From: Scylla paramamosain
Lineage: Eukaryota; Arthropoda; Malacostraca; Decapoda; Portunidae
Assembly (NCBI RefSeq): GCF_035594125.1
Contig: NC_087192.1
Span: 11,628,501-11,692,500, forward strand
Reading direction: 5' to 3'
DNA length: 64,000 nt
Positions 61,201 to 64,000 of the stretch are shown piece after piece; position 1 is the first letter of the stretch; each line of letters starts with the position of its first letter. Position numbers and translations under genes: made by a program. The notes below the pieces were generated by a model. It saw only the letters and a program-made list of their open reading frames with translations, searched no databases and was not told where the DNA came from.

Positions 61201-62572
61201 GAGGGAAGCCGCTGTGCACCAGCCTCAACTCCTTACAGGCAGTGCACGAGAGATACAGGCGCTCCACTGACTTTACAAAGTGCACCTCCTGCAGTGTTGA
61301 GCGTCCTGGGAGGCTGATGTGGCAGGGCGCTGCTCCAAGGCTAGCCAATGGTATCTTGGCCAGGTCTCTGAGGCCAGCCCGACGCTGCAACAGCGCAGGC
61401 CGAAGACCGAGCGAAGACATCAGGGCTGGGCCAGCCACGCACACCTGGGCCCCCGTGTCAGCCACCGCTGTAGTGGTGCAAGCTTGGCCTCCCACCTGTG
61501 GGACCAACTGCACCTGCAGGAGTGGCTCTGGGGCGATACCGGCGGCGCCGACGGTCACACTATTGACAGCCTTACCAGCCTCACGTTTCCCGGAGCTCCT
61601 GCACCTCCTCTTAAAGTGCCCAGGCTTCCCGCACGCAACACAAGTGGCATGCTGCGCGGGGCAGGAGGCTCTACCCGGAGCATGCCTATACCCACACCAG
61701 CGGCACGACTTGTGGGGGTCTCTGGCAGGGTGGCGGGAGGCGGCAAGCATGGGCTGGGGAGAGGTGACGTCATCGTCGCTGACGTCATCAGGCGTGACGT
61801 CAGTGCCCGCCAACTCACATTCGCGCGAGTTTTTCCCGCCATGCATGGAGGTGGCGTCCCGGCGCGCCGCCTCAAACGAGACACAAAAGGCCCTAAGGCT
61901 CTCCACATCACCAAATGTATGACACTGTCTAAACACCTCTTGTTTTAGGGCCGAGTCACTCAGACCTACCAACACTTTGCGCAGAAGTATATACTCTGAG
62001 AGGTCGCACTCACATTGCGGGCACTGGAATTCACAATCCACGGCGCGCTGGGCACACCGCACGAAAAAAGCACTGACAGGCTCGTCGACGGCCTGACAAA
62101 CACTAAAGAAGTCAGACCAGCGCACTGCCTGATTCGATGCCCGCAACACAATCCTCCCTATGGCATCCAGGGCGTCCTTCTTAGACAAGGCTTGCCACTC
62201 ATCTGTAGTGAACTTTACGTCCAGGGCGCGCTGCAGGTCAGCCACACACAACAGGCGGATGTGGAGCACGGCTGCCTGGTCCGGCCATCTTGAGAGGGAC
62301 AGCCATGCCTCCACCGAGCGCCGCCATGTCCTAAAGCCTGCCGAGGACATCTCCAGCATGCATTTCTCCGGCGTGACCCCTGCGGGAGCCTTTCCAGAGG
62401 GACGCTGGCCAGTGGCAGAAAGTGACGCCAGGCTGGCTTGCAGTGATGCGATGGCCTGCTGCTGTGCCAAGAAAGCAGACTGAGCTTGAAAGACCAGCGA
62501 CGGGAACACTCTGCCTGCTGCAGGACTCCGGCGGCCTCGCGGAGTTGCACCAAGGCGACGTGGCAACGGCAT
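58265..62572 (-). CDS. Ty3/gypsy Gag-Pol polyprotein, single intact frame
   Basis: 1435 codons, ATG at 62572, only 35 bases after the 5' LTR. Gag occupies about residues 1-310, followed by two Cys/His groups: CRWCGYRHAPGRASC (variant) and CVACGKPGHFKRRC (CCHC, about 311-325). The protease has VADTGAQVCVA (about 372). RT contains RTVDFQRLNAWC, MDAHWGFHQVEL and the catalytic CIDDTLLY (about 690). RNase H follows (AVMTDWSKEGLGFV, VTDHRPLVKLL). Integrase has a zinc finger (H-x3-H...CDTC, about 1090-1125) and the D,D,E triad in VVDVFQLDG, LTDGGTN and NGRAEAAVKSAKR (about 1154, 1207, 1244). The proline-rich tail is basic. No frameshift separates gag and pol. The order protease-RT-RNase H-integrase is normal for Ty3/gypsy, and there is no env. 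Nothing visible prevents activity, except that the 3' LTR carries the hAT. Confidence 0.93.
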   Translation of the reverse strand: MPLPRRLGATPRGRRSPAAGRVFPSLVFQAQSAFLAQQQAIASLQASLASLSATGQRPSGKAPAGVTPEKCMLEMSSAGFRTWRRSVEAWLSLSRWPDQAAVLHIRLLCVADLQRALDVKFTTDEWQALSKKDALDAIGRIVLRASNQAVRWSDFFSVCQAVDEPVSAFFVRCAQRAVDCEFQCPQCECDLSEYILLRKVLVGLSDSALKQEVFRQCHTFGDVESLRAFCVSFEAARRDATSMHGGKNSRECELAGTDVTPDDVSDDDVTSPQPMLAASRHPARDPHKSCRWCGYRHAPGRASCPAQHATCVACGKPGHFKRRCRSSGKREAGKAVNSVTVGAAGIAPEPLLQVQLVPQVGGQACTTTAVADTGAQVCVAGPALMSSLGLRPALLQRRAGLRDLAKIPLASLGAAPCHISLPGRSTLQEVHFVKSVERLYLSCTACKELRLVHSGFPHPQSYVAAAETTEGLSDCPPTRPSSLPLPPLEGNIPRLEEWLLGQFSSTAFNTDRNPLPVMEGAPHHIHLLDGAQPHACHTPASVPKHWRAEVKQQLDDDVKRGVIRPVPAGEATEWCARMVVVAKKSGKPRRTVDFQRLNAWCRRETHHTPAPFDMVSDIPPHSYKTVMDAHWGFHQVELDEESRSLTTFITPWGRYQYCRTPMGHCSATDAYTKRFDDAIMDFPRKHKCIDDTLLYDASIEEAFWHTFDFLELCARKGITLKPEKFQFCRREAEFVGFHLDWVTYRPADKRLAAIRKFSMPEQPSITDVRSWYGFVNQLAPFLATAPIMEPFRDLLKKPTGKKVYWDEQLRQKLEQAKDTICLLAKDGLTYYDRTRPTAVMTDWSKEGLGFVILQQHCRCSAVDAPFCCKTGWRLALCGSRHLTAAEAGYAPVEGEALAVAWCLRKARLFLLGCPNLMLVTDHRPLVKLLGDRALTDIVNPRLFRLKERTLQYRFTVRYLPGKRNCAADFLSRYPALKASPDGHDEEQVEELAGAMAAATIAALTFNECLTLDEEVVLRASQQDPAYQLLVAKVLAGDWYPHRAQEIECLRHFYSVRDRLSVSRGLVTYTYDQGHVRLVIPDGLRRQVAANHASHQGLDSMLRRARQTVYWPGLEGDLQHHRASCDTCNAHAPSQPPETLILTPPPEYPFQQTVVDVFQLDGCSYLAYADRLTGWLEVAQLPSGATSSKIMNQLRLYFARWGAPEQVLTDGGTNLVSEEMTGFFKRWGVTVRLSSAHYPQSNGRAEAAVKSAKRMLRGNIGTNGSLNSDKVSLALLQYLNTPLRDIDKSPAQLATGRQLRDGVPAISLNYRTDEHWGRTLRERERQMARQHSKMKDHANGCSRSNIAPGSRVLVQNQANKTWDRAGIVVEARGNRQYLVKLDGSGRLSLRTRLHLKPLAQPNPAPPPKPQEPPPEPSPNRPRRRVARPGWLDDYVE

Positions 62573-62590
62573 GATGAGCAGTACGTAGCT

Positions 62591-62607
62591 TCGAGGTCAC
62601 TGCGCCA
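62591..62607 (-). other. Primer-binding site of the gypsy element
   Basis: On the minus strand TGGCGCAGTGACCTCGA follows the LTR end directly. The first nine bases (TGGCGCAGT) match the tRNA-Ser-type primer sites known from several insect gypsy elements; the rest differs, so the tRNA is not certain. Confidence 0.6.
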
Positions 62608-62801
62608 TGTTAGAGGGCTTGTGAAAAGAGACGCCAGCTGCCGTTGTCTGCCTTTATTGACTGGTACAAGAACAGCACGTCTACCCCGTATGCTGGTCGT
62701 GGTGCAACTGCCAATGTCGCGGCGCGACTCACGGGCGCCGCTGGTGGCCGCGGGTCCCACAGTTGCCAGTTCGCCATATACATATACATAGACATCCTAC
62801 A
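62608..62801 (-). repeat. 5' LTR of the gypsy element, intact
   Basis: 194 bases, TGTAGG...CTAACA on the minus strand. It is unusually short for a gypsy LTR. Confidence 0.93.
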
Positions 62802-62873
62802 CCTTCCCTTTGTTTTTTCTTCGTGTTATTATGGTGTCTGTACTGTTTTTTGTCCTCAACCTTCCTCTAAAGG

Positions 62874-62988
62874 ACTGACGGGTGACTGGCGACGCATGCA
62901 TCTCGTTTAATACCGCAGTGACGCAGTTAAATGGCATTCGTGAAATTACGATCAACCATCGTACTGGTAAGTACTCGCTTAATCTTAC
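62874..62988 (+). repeat. DIRS right inverted terminal repeat
   Basis: Its inner part GACTGACGGGTGACTGGCGA pairs with the left terminal repeat. Its outer 85 bases (62904-62988) pair with the internal complementary region. Confidence 0.88.
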
Positions 62989-64000
62989 AATCCTACCGCA
63001 TGAAGTCCCTTAGAATATCTATTTTATACTATCTTTAAACAAATTAATCAGTGATTTAAAAGGGGGTGTGACTTCGGGAAGTCCCGCAATACCACTATGC
63101 ATAAATCTGAATCACTTGTCCAGAGATCTGTCCTTACATCTTACATCTCTAGTCTCTCATAGTTGATTTCTTGCGCAGAACTTGACTATGCCTTCTGTCG
63201 AAACTGAACAGTCATGTTTGAACACGCTACACACCTTTGTTCTGGAGATCATTTTATTCTAACCGAGGCTACAGAAAAGAACATAACCCTAGAGCACAAA
63301 CCCCGGATGACTTTCTCCTGGGTGCACGAGGTGATTATGTGATTCATGCGGTTGGCAAGGCTTCCCAGGTCTGTCGTTCCCTATAGCTACATTTCTTGGT
63401 GAGATTTGGTGGAGTGTGGGTGTAGTTTCTCTCGTTCCGCGGAAATTTCCTACAATGGGAATATCGGGCGGAATTCTCCCTACGTTTGTGGTCTTATGTT
63501 TTTCTTTTCCGTGTCTTGCATACGGCTCCCAGTAGCGGCAGAGAGCTGGGACGCAGGGTAGACTCAGACGACCTCTACGCCTTCACATCAAAGCAGAAGT
63601 GCTTCGCGCCAGTTTTTTTTTTTAAATACATTTGTTGAAATATGTCTAAAAATCATCATTTTTAGTAACTTTTTTTCAAAGTACAAGAACCCCAGTAGCT
63701 GTAAAAGGCTGAGAAGCAGACAGCCTGTTTCATTGATAATCACAGTCCAATACACTTTGAAGTCTTTTTTCTGATGTTCATATTATTACACGAACTGCTT
63801 TAAGGAAGGAATATTGGTATATCTCTGGAACTAAGTCGAGATCTATTTTAGCGAGTTTTTCCTTGGGGAGCAACAAAAATTTTTTTTTTTTTATCCCTAT
63901 TTTCTCTGCATCTGGCTAACCTCCTTTATTCATAAAATATATTCCTTTGTAAAATACGGATAATATTGACCTTGTAGTGTTGCAGATAATCAACGAAACT
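62989..64000. other. No gene recognised
   Basis: Flanking sequence right of the DIRS element. No domain, repeat or RNA gene is recognised. Poly-T runs occur at about 63613-63623 and 63878-63891. Confidence 0.5.

Larger units (their letters stand above)
55122..62801 (-). mobile_element. Ty3/gypsy LTR retrotransposon inserted in the DIRS element
   Basis: Bounded by two 194-base LTRs with TG...CA ends and a 5-base target duplication CCTTC (55117-55121 and 62802-62806). It lies between the DIRS internal complementary region and its right terminal repeat. Without the hAT insertion in its 3' LTR it is about 5.0 kb. One long frame encodes all protein domains, with primer site and polypurine tract in place. 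Confidence 0.93.
49704..62988 (+). mobile_element. DIRS1-like tyrosine-recombinase retrotransposon, with nested insertions
   Basis: Boundaries come from its own repeats. The left terminal repeat starts AATTTCACGTCAAAC (49704); the right inverted terminal repeat ends CTTAATCTTAC (62988). The internal complementary region (54967-55105) is exactly complementary to both outer ends joined together. Gene order is gag, RT/RNase H, tyrosine recombinase. Removing the inserted gypsy (with its hAT) and the MULE leaves about 4.8 kb, in the normal size range of DIRS elements. DIRS elements are thought to replicate through a circular intermediate that the recombinase inserts, without target duplication; none is seen. 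Confidence 0.9.

Noticed and set aside
58865..62910. Plus-strand open frames opposite the gypsy polyprotein (for example 61242-61922, 60242-60727)
   Set aside because: They are antisense shadows of a GC-rich coding frame. They carry no domain, and the minus-strand frame has complete retrotransposon motifs.

Overview
This window is animal nuclear DNA made almost entirely of transposable elements (TEs) and simple-sequence repeats. No host gene, tRNA, rRNA or CRISPR array could be supported. Four things suggest an arthropod, most likely a decapod crustacean such as a crab or shrimp: TTAGG-type telomeric pentamers at two sites, very long and frequent (TA)n, (CT)n, (CA)n and (ATT)n arrays, many decayed copies of an APE-type non-LTR retrotransposon, and a DIRS1-type tyrosine-recombinase retrotransposon. 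The species assignment is inference.

Layout. 1-6170: five pieces (A1-A5) of one non-LTR family, called family A here. 6521-6791: a palindromic element with inverted TTAGG arrays. 6800-10300: microsatellites and unassigned DNA. 10300-12370: a broken Ty3/gypsy gag. 12379-14447: a Mutator-like element (MULE) with a FLYWCH finger and repeat-built terminal inverted repeats. 14456-16965: LTR and leader remnants. 17100-17960: a mariner-like pseudogene. 18149-29004: family A copies A6-A9 on the minus strand, separated by microsatellites. 29005-31700: a Ty3/gypsy remnant whose integrase lies before its reverse transcriptase. 32728-37510: a second non-LTR retrotransposon, family B (ORF1 and ORF2, minus strand), flanked by an inverted repeat. 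37711-38184: a 5'-truncated RTE insertion with a target-site duplication. 38200-44020: microsatellites, one short family A tail (A11) and unassigned DNA. 44020-47460: the most complete family A copy (A12). 47460-49700: microsatellites.

49704-62988 is the most informative part, a four-element nest. A DIRS1-like retrotransposon (terminal repeats, gag, RT/RNase H, tyrosine recombinase, internal complementary region) carries a short non-autonomous MULE in its leader. A Ty3/gypsy element with one intact 1435-codon gag-pol frame and near-identical 194-bp LTRs lies between the DIRS internal complementary region and its right end. A hAT transposon with an intact 707-codon transposase lies inside the gypsy 3' LTR. 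Target-site duplications fix the order: DIRS first, then the gypsy, then the hAT; the MULE also came after the DIRS.

Only the gypsy polyprotein, the hAT transposase, the DIRS gag and the DIRS recombinase have open frames. All other coding sequence is visibly broken. I found no clear evidence of a new multi-gene system. The best leads are the nested stack, MULE ends built from short tandem repeats, the TTAGG palindrome, and the inverted repeat around family B.
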